From Chamaea fasciata (taxonomy: Eukaryota; Chordata; Aves; Passeriformes; Sylviidae), in assembly GCA_029207755.1 (NCBI GenBank), contig JARCOQ010000009.1, positions 33,812,914-33,876,913 on the forward strand: a stretch of 64,000 bases of DNA, written 5' to 3'. The position numbers were made by a program, and so were the translations under genes. The notes under the pieces were generated by a model. The model saw only the letters and a list, made by a program, of their open reading frames with translations. It was not told the DNA's origin and searched no databases. How positions within the stretch are numbered: position 1 is the first letter of the stretch; every line of letters begins with the position of its first letter. Of this stretch, positions 50,191 to 62,900 are shown one piece after another.

Positions 50191-51877
50191 GTGCAGCTAT
50201 TTTGAGGCTACTGCTCCCATGTTGTTAGAAAACCCCAAAATGGGCTACAGAGGGAAGAGAACTTTCATGAGCTCATCCATTTTTGCTGATGGGTGGACGT
50301 CTGTGGTATTTCCTAGCCCCCAGCTTCAACACTGGTTTGAGCTCAAGATCACAGGCCTGGATCTTGGAACCACAAGAAAGATGACATTTTAATGAGGGAC
50401 CTGTGACATACAGCATCCTGCTATCTGCCAATAATAATGAGCTTCAGGTGGAATGAGACATTATCCACTGGAACAAAGGGCAAAGGAAATTGTAATTCTG
50501 ACCTTGTCTTTTCTTCCTTTCCCTCATACTGCTTTAAAACCACGTCCAACAAAATAAAGCAATTGTATACGGAGCCTTTTAAGCACAGATTTAACTTTGT
50601 ATCGAAATAGCCAACATAACAGTAATTGTGAAATAAAGATCTAAATTGAATGACTACTACGTGAGTGCAGGTTTATTTCCTCCAGCGGGAGAAAATTATT
50701 TTTTCACTATTTCTAAGACAAAATGTTATTATTACAGTAGCAGATAACAGACTTAGGACTAGGAGAGAGAAGTTAAATCTGTGATATTTCCTTCCTTGTA
50801 TTTAAAAAAAAAAAAAAGGTATTGATTTTTTTTTTTCCTAATTTTCCCTGACTTAACATTTCTGAAGGCTGTTTGTCCCAGGTAGCTGGAGTCTCCAACA
50901 CTGGAGTTTGTGTTATTTAAATTGTCCCATTTGCAACCTGACTTACCCTGTGAGACTGGTGTTTCCTTTCATAACCTTCCCATGTTTCAGTCAGTTCTCC
51001 ATCAAAGAAACTGAACTTTTAAGGCTGTGGAAGGACACACGGGGGGTAATTAAGTGGTGAAGATTTTGACTCGTCTCTCCCTGGTACATTGCTGGCCAAT
51101 GACATCTCAGCCTGAAGAACTGGCCTTTTGCCTGCCTTTGGCTCTGGCTGCTCTCCAGGGATTTGACTTTCACATGAAATTTGAGTATGCTCTTAAAATC
51201 TCAGGCTGACATGCAATTTTTCTTTCCTGACCCCTAAAACCAAATGACTGGCCAGATCCACACCAACACCATTCTTACCACTTACAGGGACCAGGAAGGA
51301 AAGAAAGGCAACAGAAACTAGCACAATACATTCAAGAAAAATCAAAGAATCTCCCTTGAAAATTATTTAACACTTCCAGCTTTGTAAGCTGCAAGACGTC
51401 ATGTAACTACAGAGAAGAAAAGAGGAAAACACTGTCTTTCTGCAATTTTGTAGGTTACCAGGAAACAAACCCCAGCTTCCCAAATGAGCACATGAGAAAC
51501 TTCTCAGAGCTTTTATAAGGAAGAACACAAAATAAGCTGCTCTTCACATACTGCAGTTATACAGTAATGGCAGAGATCCCAGTAGAACGGATTTGTGTCC
51601 CTACTTTGTCTCGAGAGCTGAGGTTTTCATTCCCCCAGAGCCTCGGCAGCCACAAGACACCCTCTGGTCTGTTCCTGCCCTCCTGCTGCAGTCAGCTGAA
51701 CATGTGGTGAAAAAGAACAGGAGCCCTGCAAATCACCCCAAGTACAGAAATATATTTCAATCACACTGTTTCACAACAGTTCCAATCATGACCTTTACCT
51801 GTCTTTTTCTTGAACGAACTTTGGAGACCACTGTCGTAAAATACACATCTGTATCTTATGAGTCCATAGCAATCTGA

Positions 51878-51965
51878 GCTGGTGAGTGGCATCCCTGCCA
51901 TGGAACAAGATGATCTTTGAGGTCCCTTCCAAGCCAAATCATTCCCTGAGTCTGATTCTGAGTGC
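51878..51965 (+). mobile_element. CR1 LINE 3' terminal fragment
   Basis: A short remnant reads GAGTGGCATCCCTGCCATGG, AACAAGATGATCTTTGAGGT, CCCTTCCAAGCCAAATCATT and a decayed CCCTGAGTCTGATTCTGA end. This is the standard CR1 tail just before the ATTCTATGAT repeats. It has several substitutions and a small deletion after CCATGG. Non-coding. Confidence 0.85.
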
Positions 51966-53199
51966 CAGGATGTTCATAAGTGAATTCATGGAGACACGAC
52001 CAAGTCAAAAGGGATTCTGTTAAAACGAGCAAGACGTGTCCACTGCCTTTTACTACTACTTTTCCTGCTGAGGGAATGACTTTGTGAGTTTGGATAAAGA
52101 GGTGACAGAGATGATGTTGGATGTTTAGCGCTCACAGCTAAGTGAATATACGCCCTCAGAGATGAACTGTGTGGTGTGTGATGCTGACAGTGGGGAGAAG
52201 CTGTGTTTCTTTCAATACTTTACTACCTGCTGTCACCAGCTGCCTTCTCCCAGTTTCAAGAATTGCAGCAAGGCTGCTGAAGTGCAGCACTCCTTAAACA
52301 AGTTCAGAGAGTGCCTCATTTGTTCTGCCATGCCAGTTCTGCTGTATTTTTAGATACAATATAACTGGATTAACCGGATAAAGAGGTAAAACTATTGGGA
52401 GATAGCAAAAAACGTGTTTAATGCCATTTTTGCATCAGTCTTCACTAAGAAGGTCGGCTTAGATGATGCAACTATGGCATATTAAATGTAATTTCTCTTT
52501 GTCCTGGGGCCATAGGCCTGTAGATCAAAAAGCATCGTGTGCTAAGTCTGGGCTTCACCAGAGCTTTGCCACTGGCTCTCATGTCATCCTTACCAAAACC
52601 TGGAGAAATAAGGTCTAGATGTAATCTCCAGTGGGTGGATGTAATATTGGTTAGAAAACTCCTTGCAGAGCACTCATCAAGAACACACACCAAGCCAAGG
52701 GATCCATCAGGAAAAGCTGTGAAGGGAGCTGCCCTGACGCTGGCATCAGTCAGCGTTTCCAGAGCCAAGAGTACACACCACACTCGCAGTGGAAGAGGCC
52801 TGGTTCACAACTCCAAGGGAACTTGAGAGCTGATCTGGAAACACCACGGGGTGTACCGCAGCTGAGACAAGGACAGGGTTCAGCCCTCAGAAAAATCACA
52901 GCACACTCACAGAACTGAGACAGAACCAGCCAGGGGCAGGTGGGTGGGTGGCATTTGTAGCTGATAAAAGGCTGTGCCCTTGGCAGAAAGGCAAACCTCA
53001 TACCAAAGCTCCTTCTGAACTATGCACACAGCAGGGAAAAGTGCAAACCTGACGTGTGCGCTGTTGAGATCACAGGTGGCTTCACACAATTGGCAATATA
53101 AAGAGTCTGGACACAAAATTCCAGAATTCACTAGCCAGCTGCAAAGCACCCAGAGGAGAGAGAGACTAAAAGGACATATGGGAAATGCCACCTTGAAGA

Positions 53200-53545
53200 G
53201 TAAATCAAGGTTACTGGAGTTATTCAGCCTGGAGTCCCCAAAAGAGACAGGCCATGGAAAAAGGATGTACAAGTACACTAAAAAAATACACACAGAAAGG
53301 AACCTCACGTTCTCTGTGTCCATTGCAGATGAGTGCTAACGTGCTAATTGCAACACATGAGGTGTAAGGACAATAACTTCCCAATAAACCATCAATTCCA
53401 GTTATGAACTAAGTAGAGGGAACAATGCAATTGTTCATATAAATGTGTGTGTCAAGAAGTGTATTTATTCTGCCCTGGGCCAAGTGGATGGATTAGCCGA
53501 GTGAGTTCTTGAGGCTCTTTCCAGCTCTACTTCGTATAAGTACAT
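53200..53545 (+). mobile_element. Possible old CR1-like remnant
   Basis: GTTATTCAGCCTGGAGTCCC near 53219 and GGATGGATTAGCCGAGTGAG followed by GGCTCTTTCCAGCTCTACTT near 53485-53532 resemble the body and tail of CR1-type LINEs in the right order and orientation. The stretch between does not match anything I can recall, so this may be an old, much-diverged copy or coincidence. Confidence 0.35.
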
Positions 53546-54017
53546 AATATGATGCTACAACCTTAAGTATTTCAGTAACTCAATCTCTTCCCTTTACGGA
53601 AATTGCGTCAAAAATTGGCAAGAAAATTAAATGCTTTTGACAGATCATGACTCCTGACAGGGAGCCTTCTGCTACGTATCAAGTGTCAAAATTACTGTTC
53701 ACAGACCTACTCAAAATTACAGTAGTTATTTTCATTATGCTTGAATTCTTATCAGTATTTCATGCTTGTGTAGGCTCTGATAAAAATTAAAGTAAAAAAT
53801 ATTCTAAAATTGGCCTTTTTATTAACAAAATAGTACATGCTTCCTGTTAACATACATCAGCATTTCATTTAATGTAGGAACTTAGACATTCAATATTTGC
53901 TACTTGAAAAAAAAATTGCTAATTAATCTGATGGCAAACCTAACTTCCACTCTAACTACTTTTTTCATGCAAGCATCAACAGTTATCTTCTTGGTCTTTA
54001 CTATTTTATTTACTCTC

Positions 54018-54067
54018 TTCTTAGAGATTTTTAGAGCTATATATTCTTAGATTTTTAGAGCCATATA
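54018..54067. repeat. Imperfect tandem duplication, 26 and 24 bp
   Basis: TTCTTAGAGATTTTTAGAGC plus TATATA (54018-54043) is followed directly by TTCTTAGATTTTTAGAGCCA plus TATA (54044-54067). The second copy lacks two bases. Confidence 0.85.
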
Positions 54068-54706
54068 ACTGATTTCTGTATTTAAAATGCAATACAAATA
54101 AAACAATGAAATTACTTTGCCTGGATTTTCTCATTCACAGAACATACTGAATCAACTTTTTAACCACCCAGAACTGTCGCACAAACACAGTGTGCAACAA
54201 AAGGGTATTAAAAAAATGATCCTATTATCAGACATTTTTGTCCATGCATCCACAACACTGCCTGCAGAACTCTGAGAAAAATAATGTGGGTGTGTGGCTG
54301 CCTGAAAGAGTTCTGCTCTTGCCACCCCTAAGTGGGTTAAGTTGTGAGGTAAAACATTTTGCCTCTTTCTCAATGCGATGACCTTAACCTGCAGCAGCAA
54401 CTTTGAAATTAAGCTAAGCTGCTCTCATCACTAATTTTAGTAACGTCAAACACTTAAAATATTTTTTCCTGGTCATTAACATGTACATTGTCTTCTAGGT
54501 TTAAAATGAACTGGGCAAAACCTTACTCGCCCTGCTCTCCAGCACTGAATCCCATGATAGCGAGCCACTACCTCCCTCAGTGGAATTACTCTGCTCATGA
54601 CAGCATTAACTAGCCTGTGATAAGCCTCCACAATTTACACACAGCCACCAGAGGAAGAGCTAACTTCCAGCTGGGAAAAACTGCCATAGTCCTTGGATCC
54701 ACAAGC

Positions 54707-54771
54707 AATACCTGTTTTTATAGTAGCTAATACCTGTTTTAAGTAGCTAAGTAGTTCCTAAGGAACTACTT
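54707..54771. repeat. Tandem duplication ending in a perfect palindrome
   Basis: Two copies of an AATACCTGTTTT...GTAGCT unit (54707-54728 and 54729-54748) run into AAGTAGTTCCT A AGGAACTACTT (54749-54771), with 11-bp arms and a single central base. The duplicated unit shares the AAGTAG word with the palindrome, suggesting both arose by local template switching. Confidence 0.9.
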
Positions 54772-56823
54772 CTTCAAGGATGTAAAATCACCCTACAAAT
54801 AATCATCAGAATTTTTACCAGTTTAGATACACAGAGATCTCACAGCACATTGCCCAAGTTGACCTGTATCCCCCAGCCCGCAACGGTGCCAGAGGCACTA
54901 TCAGATTCATCTCAGAAACAGGAAATTATCTGAGGGAAGGGATCAATGAAGAAACATTCTCAAGATGAGTCGGGAAGATAAATACGAGGTCAAATCTCAG
55001 TCCTACTATCTCACCACTACTCTCTCTCTTTATGGAGACAGAATCTGAAGGTATGATTAATAATACATGACTTTCTCATACATAAGGGAAACAGGATTTG
55101 CTAGTTAAGATGTAGCCTTTGTTACAAGTGGCATACACACATCACATCTGGTTTTATATGTTGTGATAAAAAACAGCAAGAAAAGAGGCACCAGTTCCCC
55201 ACTGGAGCAGTGAGAGAAGTGACATCCAAGAAATTACAGCACTCTTGACAAAGCAAGAGGAATCGAGAGTGTTCCTATGCAGCATGAATATGGAGCCAGA
55301 TATGTATAAATAAAACTGAATTATTATCGCTGAAATGCCCAAGAGAAAGAACTCAAGGAGGGAAAAAGGCTGCTCTGCAGCCTTGCCAAGGCACTCCTGG
55401 AACAGTCACTCCTGGTGCCAACACTACACACAACAGCCTCCCAACAGGTCACAAAGCTGCTGCACCACACAGAACCACACTCTGTCTAAACCTTAACATC
55501 TATCTTCTCTGCACAGATTCCTCATATTGCTAAACAGCTTCTGGGTGTAAATCTTCAAATATCAATATCAAAATAGCACTCCAAACAGAGGCCTTAAATC
55601 ACAGGTCTTGTTTGCAGCTGCTAGATTTGTTAAGACATCTTTAAAAAAAAACCCCTATGTGCAGGTGCCTGTCAATATGGTACTGCAGGCTGAGTACATA
55701 CATATATAATTTAGTCAAAGCTATAATTTTCTGTTGCTTTTAGGAGCTAATGTGCTATTTCTGGCCCTGATAGCAGGACCTGAAATCTAGGAAAATTGTT
55801 TCTAAACTATAGAATCAGGCTTTAAGCCATGACCTCTATCTAGATGGCAGAAAAAGGAACACTTACAGTAACTGTATTATTTTAGGGAGAAATAGAAAAA
55901 AAAAAGAGAAATGGCCATACTATGGTGCTAAAGTACAGGGAAGGGGGGGTTAGCTGCATTAACCATAGTCTGTGTGTAAGAGTCCCTTCCACCTCAGAAG
56001 GTGCACATCCCAGAGGCATCTCCCCACAGCACCAACCTGTGCCTCTGATTGCTGACAGCCAGCTCCCCACCTGCCACTGTCTTCAGCATCTGCTTCTTGG
56101 TTTGCGCCCTCTCAAATACATGTTACTTATGGTTTTCTTTCCAAAGAAAATCATCCCCTTAAAGAAGTACTCTGCTTTAGCTGAGGAGCAGAAGACCATG
56201 CATGAAAACGTGATCTTTGCAAGCTTTAGTGGATCTCTTCTGATTATATTTTGACAGTAAGAATCTCCAAACTACTACTGGTGTTGTGGCAGTAAGAGAA
56301 CACAGGAGGAGACTAGAGCAGCGTTCCCCTGCTCACAGTGCTCCTGCTTGCCCTGGTATGGGTTATACCCATCCCTCTGAGGGTCCAGCCCGGCAGAGAG
56401 GTGGCAAAAATCACTTAGCGAGACGGCATGATCGAGTGTGTCTTGAAAAGTCAAAAAGGTTTTAATAAAGAAGGAAAATAATACAAAAACAAAGGCAAAG
56501 CCAAGCACGGTATAGAGACAAGTCTCCTACTTGCTACAACACCTCAAAAAGCGTGGAGTTTATTTGTCCTCTCTCTTCAGTACTTAACAGTTTAGGTGGG
56601 CTTTTTGGCCCTTGGCCCAATGAGATGAACAATAGACTTTGAGTTACAAACTTGGAGCCCAATCCATGCTCCTGTGCTGGCTCCGAGCCAATTACAATGA
56701 AAAACCCACAGAAACTTCCAGCTAAACTTCCTAAAATGTCTGAAGGTAAACTGAAACTCTCTCCCTATTTGGAAGCACCTGCTGGAGGTGTGGGGTGCGT
56801 TACCAACCCCGGGTCACACGTAC

Positions 56824-56916
56824 CCTGTCAGTTTTCCCCTCGGTCTGGACGCTGGTTCGGCTGCGCGCGTCGTGCTCCTCCTCCAGGTCAGACACGTCCT
56901 CCAGCTCCTCGGGCGT
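56824..56916 (-). CDS. CTNNA3: CTNNA3 (alpha-T-catenin) internal exon, phospho-linker before the actin-binding domain
   Basis: Alpha-catenins link cadherin-bound beta-catenin or plakoglobin to F-actin at adherens junctions; alpha-T is the form typical of heart and testis. This 93-bp exon encodes 31 codons starting TPEELEDVSDLEEEHDARSR and continuing TSVQTEGKTDR. It lies between the M region and the C-terminal actin-binding domain. In the family this acidic linker carries casein-kinase phosphosites, and the Ser/Thr residues of the RSRTSVQTE stretch match those of alpha-E-catenin. The acceptor is CCTTTCCAG before ACG; the donor is AGG|GTACGT. Both junctions are phase 0. TPEELEDVSDLEEEH and GKTDR identify alpha-T rather than alpha-E or alpha-N. 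The exon is clearly more GC- and CpG-rich than the intron around it. The preceding family exon, ending near IR, was not found up to the window edge, so an upstream intron of over 7 kb is implied. Confidence 0.95.
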
Positions 56917-59900
56917 CTGGAAAGGCAGGACAGGGTTAATATTCTCTGTCACACTGGGAACCTGCTGCTCATCTCAAACACATCCTAGCTGCTCTAAGGT
57001 AAGGTCTGATGAAGGTTCCAGCTGTTACCAAACTCTGTTTAAATCGGTGCTGTTGCTGCTAGCAAAGGTGTCTAACAAGAAACCTTTACATGACAAGAAT
57101 GGATCGTGAATGTGTCACTTACCGGTTCTATTAAGCAGCACAAGTTCCTGCATTACCAGAAAAAAATAAGTGTCCTTAATTTGCTATTTTTATACGTGGC
57201 ATTATTTCATATGCCACTGTCTGTTCCTTTTAGTCACATCAGCTGCCAGTTGATTTTGTGATTCTGTTTAATTTACAACAAGAAATTTTCTATACAATCC
57301 AGGTCTTCAGATTTATTTACTGCTTCCCTTTTACCAAAAATCTTATTAAAAGAAACGGGGTTTCATGCAGAAGCTCTGAATTTTATCATAAATAACATAG
57401 AAAAAAACCCCCACAATGAACATGACTTAATAAATCACACTAAATATAACATTAAAACCAAGTTTCTTCTATCAGCAAAACACTGCACAATGAAGCATAC
57501 AAGGTTTTAGAGATTACCAACCACTTAAAAATAATACTAATTCTGCTGATGCAAGAGGGCAAACTCAAGAAATTTTCCTTTATCAAGTAAATTCACACTT
57601 TTAAGAAGCAAAAATACATAGAACCAAGCTCAACAAAGCTCATGACAGATCTACCACCACCTTGACACAGAGCTCCAATTAGAGCGAAATCCTGATGTTC
57701 CGAGTCCCCCAAAAGCCCGACATTCCAAACACGACAAGACCAGGACTACCAGATAACCTCAGTAAGAGACAGGCACAAAAAAGCCCAGCCATTATTTTCA
57801 CCCAATTTTCAATCAAGTCAAATATAATGTTTTTAATCCAGAACTGCTGTATATTCTCACCTTCATGTTTTTACTGTCAAGGCATATACAAAGAAGATCT
57901 GTTGAGAGACTGCAGGGTTCTGTCAGTTTATTTCTGGGTCCATAGCACGGTAATGGCACTGCATTAACCTGAATAAATCCACCTGCTTCCATTTGTGTCC
58001 TTTGAGAAAGAACCTCTGTGGTCAGAGGGTGGTACATAAACCACAGAGTTCAACAGCAGCCTTGAAACAAGGCTCAAATAGCACTTCATTGCTTCAGCAG
58101 CACAGAGACAATTTCACCCACTGAAGAAAATCATAATTTCTATGAGATAACACTGCAACAAATAACTCACTGCACAAGTTGGCAGAAATAGAATGCTGGG
58201 GGTGATAAATGCACCCAAAGTTTCTCAAGAGAACAGGCAATCCATTTTTGGGACAAAGATAAGCATAACACTACACTGCCAAAGTGGGGGGAAAGAACAT
58301 TTTATTTTCAGGCAAAGACTAACATTGTGACCAAGTCTCAGTCTGAATATTGGAATTAGACCTAGTAAGAATTCCACAGTAGCCAAAGGCCGTTACCATA
58401 CAGAGTTGTAGGAAAAAGCTGCAGTACAAAAGCAAAATGAAATGGTGGTGGTGGTGGTGGATATCCCTGCAATAAAAAAAGACTATCACAAACTCACTTT
58501 AATTGAAACATTTAGGGACACTCTTATTAGAGGGCTGATGCTCTTTTACACCACAGCGACACAGACTCTGAATTTGAGAAAGCTGAAAATGACTTTTTTA
58601 TTTTTGGGATGCGTTTCCTTTATATACTGTTTTACACAGACCAATCTGATTGGTGACAAAAAGACAAACTTCTCTAATCACATTGGTCACATTAGAGGGA
58701 CATTAAGAAGTCTTTCCTAGGAAAAGGAATGAAAACAAAGTACAGTTTACAAAAACACTTCTCTTGTTTACAGAAAAGTCTCTGGGAAAGGAATTTCAGA
58801 AAACCAAAACATCTCAGGCACGAAACCAGGGCTACAGAGGACCAATAACATAAGGGATATTAAAACAGTAACTTCAGCTTCTCAGGATTACGCTGACTCC
58901 CTCAGGCAGGTAAGAGCCTTGATTAAGTCTACAGAAAAAAAGAAACCATTTTCCTTTTAAACTTAAACAATACTTGGGTTATTAATACAATTTTTAAAAT
59001 TATATTGCAATTCTTAGGTTTCGATAAAATTATTTTGAATTTTTTTTCCCCCAATCATCATAAAGCTGGATTCATGGCAGCAGAGCACAGTTTCTTTCTG
59101 GGTAAATTGTACTGGAGAATCCCACACTTCCAATACAGAGTTTCTTTCTTCTATAAAACATGGAATTCAAAATGTTGTGACAGGGGAGAGTGGTTAATAA
59201 CTTTAAGACAGTCACATGAATTTTAGGTAATGTATTTGAGAGCTTTATACCATTATTACCCCACAACAAAATATATATATTTACACAATATATTTATATT
59301 AGGGCCATCAAGAGAATTTTGTAGAATTCCACTGATACCGTTTTTCTGTGAAGTCAAGCCATGTAAATATGACCAGCCTCAACAAGGAAACATTAGCAAA
59401 GAGGTCAGCAAAAGGACAGCAGGATAAGGCACCTCTCAATGGCAGTCTCAGGTAAGCTTTCCAAAGATGAAATCATCATTGTATTAATCTGATCTGGCAC
59501 TTTACAAACTGCAAATCGTAGAGCAGAGATCTCCTTCCAGCGGCACTGGCATAGGGATTCCCTCTCCAATTCCTTATCATACACAGGCCATTGACTCAGG
59601 GTCTAAGTGCTGCTCACCCGAACCCCTCACGGGCTAAATGCTGTCACAAACCCTTTTGGTTTTAAATTGCCTTTTCATGTTAGTAAAATCTGTTCGTGGC
59701 TGGGATGAGAAGTTTCCTGCACAAAGCCCACACTCCCAGCCAGAGGACTGCACTCCCAGCAAGCTCTCTCCAAAGCCCAGATCTGCCATGTTTTGAATTG
59801 TTGGGACCACAGAATTCAGAAGAACAAAACAAATCTATCAAGTTTTCAAAGGACATTTCATGAAGAGGGAAGTTGTTGATTTATCAAACCTTTAATCACA

Positions 59901-62900
59901 AACCATAAACTTTCTGTCATTTTCAGATACGCCAAAACTGAAAAAAAAATCCCCGCTGTAATAATGAGAACAACAGAAGTAGTTAATTGTTTTCTCTCCA
60001 TGGAAGCTCTTTTATGTAATTCAAAGCAAAATCTATGATTTTTTTCATGCTATTCTCGTGATCCACTATTTATTAAATCCTGAGACACACTTGTATTTGC
60101 TTGTATGAATATTCCACGTGCCAGCACGCGGCTATTCAAAAGGAATGTCTGATGACTGTCTGGTTAAACTGGTACGAACATCAGGGCTTGCAACACAAAA
60201 TTGTGTGCTAGCATCAATGAACAGAAACTGTGCACACGAGAACCGCACAGCTGGAGGACTGGAGTGAGAACCACGGAAGGAAGCTGAAGGTATTGTTCAA
60301 GACTCCTAACAGGCATCTTATCAACTGCAAGTGACAGAAGAGGGAGAGATTTGAGTACTGGAGTCAGTGACACAATGAATACAAAACATAAATGGCAAAT
60401 CCACTGTGAGACATATTAAGTATGGAATTTCCAGTAGATCTAAGGAAGAATGCTGAGGGGTAAAACGAAGCACAAGACTCCAGTCAGCAACAACCTAGAG
60501 ACTTGTGTGTAACACAGTGGCAAATGGAGTTTGGAAACAAGTTTAAACCGAGAAAAATTAGGTTTCCAGCGGCCACTGGAGCAGAACTCTTGAATACTCT
60601 TCCCTAGAGGTGCTGGAGGAGGGGAGAAATTCATTCCAAGATGAAGGCTGAGCAGCCTACCCCACCAGCAAGGTGATGGAGCAGCTGGCAGTGAGAGCGA
60701 GGCACGAGGGGTGCACAGGACGCCTGCCCCAGCCCCTGGCCCGGGCTGCAAGAGATTCCAGCCCCTTGTGAAAAACCTTCGCTGATCCTGACAACAACAC
60801 ATTCAGGTATATCCCTACACATCCATTCTAGGCTGTAATTCCATTACTGTGCCTGACAAGCTACACAAGTACATGTACTCCTCTTCACATTTCAGTGATT
60901 GTAATAAATCTGCATTCTCAGTGGGTTTGCTACTGAAGACTCAGGCTGAGGACTCAAAGTCATATTTATAGCGAAGTCTAATATTGATGAATTTGACACC
61001 TTGCTGGTACTCAACTCCAAGCCACAACAGCAAGTCATTACTATTGCACCCAGGTGATTTCAGGATATGAATTACCTTTTCATCTATGAAATGAAAACCA
61101 CTCTCTGATGACAAACCTTTTAATTTGCTTTTCTACAAGGATTTTAAAGAGAATAATTAATAAAATCAAGGTCTGGCCCTAGTCTTTAGATCTCTGCCAG
61201 TTTTTCTAAACTGGCTGCAAATGGTTTTCTGGTTTATCTGGTTTTTAATCCAAGCTTTGTAGAACGATTTGTTTGACTCAGTCTCACAGCACCTTCTCCA
61301 ACACAGTTTTTTATGCAAACCCTCCTCAGAAGTGATAATCCAAAGAACTTCACCTTTATCATTTGCTTGTAAAGGTCACATACAGCCCATAGAACCATCA
61401 ATTCTGCCAATAAAAGGGTCTCAGCTGCTAGAACATAATGCAGAGCCAGGTCTAAAATCCCAAGATGCACAAAGTAAATGGACTAACAGGCATCATGGTG
61501 TGAAAGGAAGCGATCTCCTCTTATCTAACATTCAATTAAATGCTGACCTCCACACTGTCATTATATGCTCTTATGCTTTATCTTATCTTGGTTCCAACAG
61601 CCCCATCAGTCATTCATACACTAAAATGCAGAGCAGACTAACACCTTAACAGGGGCTAAGCTGATGAGTGATGTCTTTATTTTACCACTGCAAATGCAGT
61701 TATTTGTGCTATGTAAATCCCAGAGCAGCAACAGAATGCTCGCATGCACTCCAGGAGGATCAGAGTTTGTCTATTATGTCCTTCAGTGAGCACACAATGG
61801 CTTTACAGAGATTAGAAACTCTACTGTGGACATTTGCCTAACGACCAGATTTCTAACACCTCATCCTGTCAGGCTGCACGTTACTCACTGTAACAAAACC
61901 CCGGTACGTGTGTCACAAATGCAAAAATATCACGCTCTGCAAATATTTAGCTACTGTGTGATATTTTTGTGTATTAGTCACAACACCACCATTATCTCAC
62001 ACTTAATTCTGCCAGATGACACACTGCCAGAGCAAGAGTTTTGATGCACTAGAAAGAGGACAAGGAACTGCAAGCATTTTTTACCTTTTCTGCCTAGCTG
62101 AGTAAGAGCCTCAACATACTTGTTCCTATCTAGTCATTTAAAGTACTTAGCATGTTTTTTTTGCTAAAAGCAGCTGAGTGTTTTATAATAAATAAACCCC
62201 ACATCATAAAGGTCAAATTAAAATACTACGTTCTTAATCTGTCAATATTGTGACATCTCAATGGTAAACACCATCCCCTCAGCTAAAGATGATCACGTGT
62301 CTATTCTTGAAATCTATTCTTGGCAGTTCCCTTCAAATGGTATCTTTAGCTCACCGCATTATTGGAGACATTGTTAACAAAAACCAACAAATTATTAATT
62401 AAGCCAGAGAGCAGAGTTCTGTCTTTGATAGCAGTATTGTCACTAAGCACAGGCAAGGAATTTGTCATCAAAAAATAGTAAAAATCATAGTAAATCATTA
62501 TCCTGCCATAGCCTGTACACATTTGCATTTTCAAATGTAGGTACTAAACGTTTCTTGTTACTAACAGAGAAAACCATGCAAACTACTTTTTTTATATATA
62601 TTGAAGTTGTAATTCCTGTTAAGATCAGTGAAAATATAAACTTTGGTGAGGAACAAAGAATTTAATTATCAGAATAAGTAGTGACCTTTGACACTGAAAG
62701 ATGAAACTATTTTCAATAATAAAAGATGTTACAGGATAAAGAGTAGCGGTTTTAAAACTAAGAAATGTCGCGAACCCACAGTATGGGGCAAAGTTGCCTT
62801 GTTGTTACTGGATCCTTAGAGGTTTTGCTTGCTCATTTCACAAGTCATTTTATAACATTCTCCTCCAGGAGATTAGGACCAAAAAAGTTAAATTTAATCA

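Larger units (their letters stand above)
49225..56823 (-). other. CTNNA3: CTNNA3 intron (7,599 bp)
   Basis: The intron is complete and mostly unique AT-rich DNA. It contains short CR1 remnants at 50128-50190 (minus) and 51878-51965 (plus), a more doubtful CR1-like stretch at 53200-53545, and two small local duplications at 54018-54067 and 54707-54771, the second ending in a perfect palindrome. I saw no exon-like sequence with good splice sites. Confidence 0.9.

Noticed and set aside
62346..62450. Open minus-strand stretch with a GTGAGC donor, considered as the missing upstream CTNNA3 exon
   Set aside because: The peptide (INNLLVFVNNVSNNA) does not match any alpha-catenin segment.
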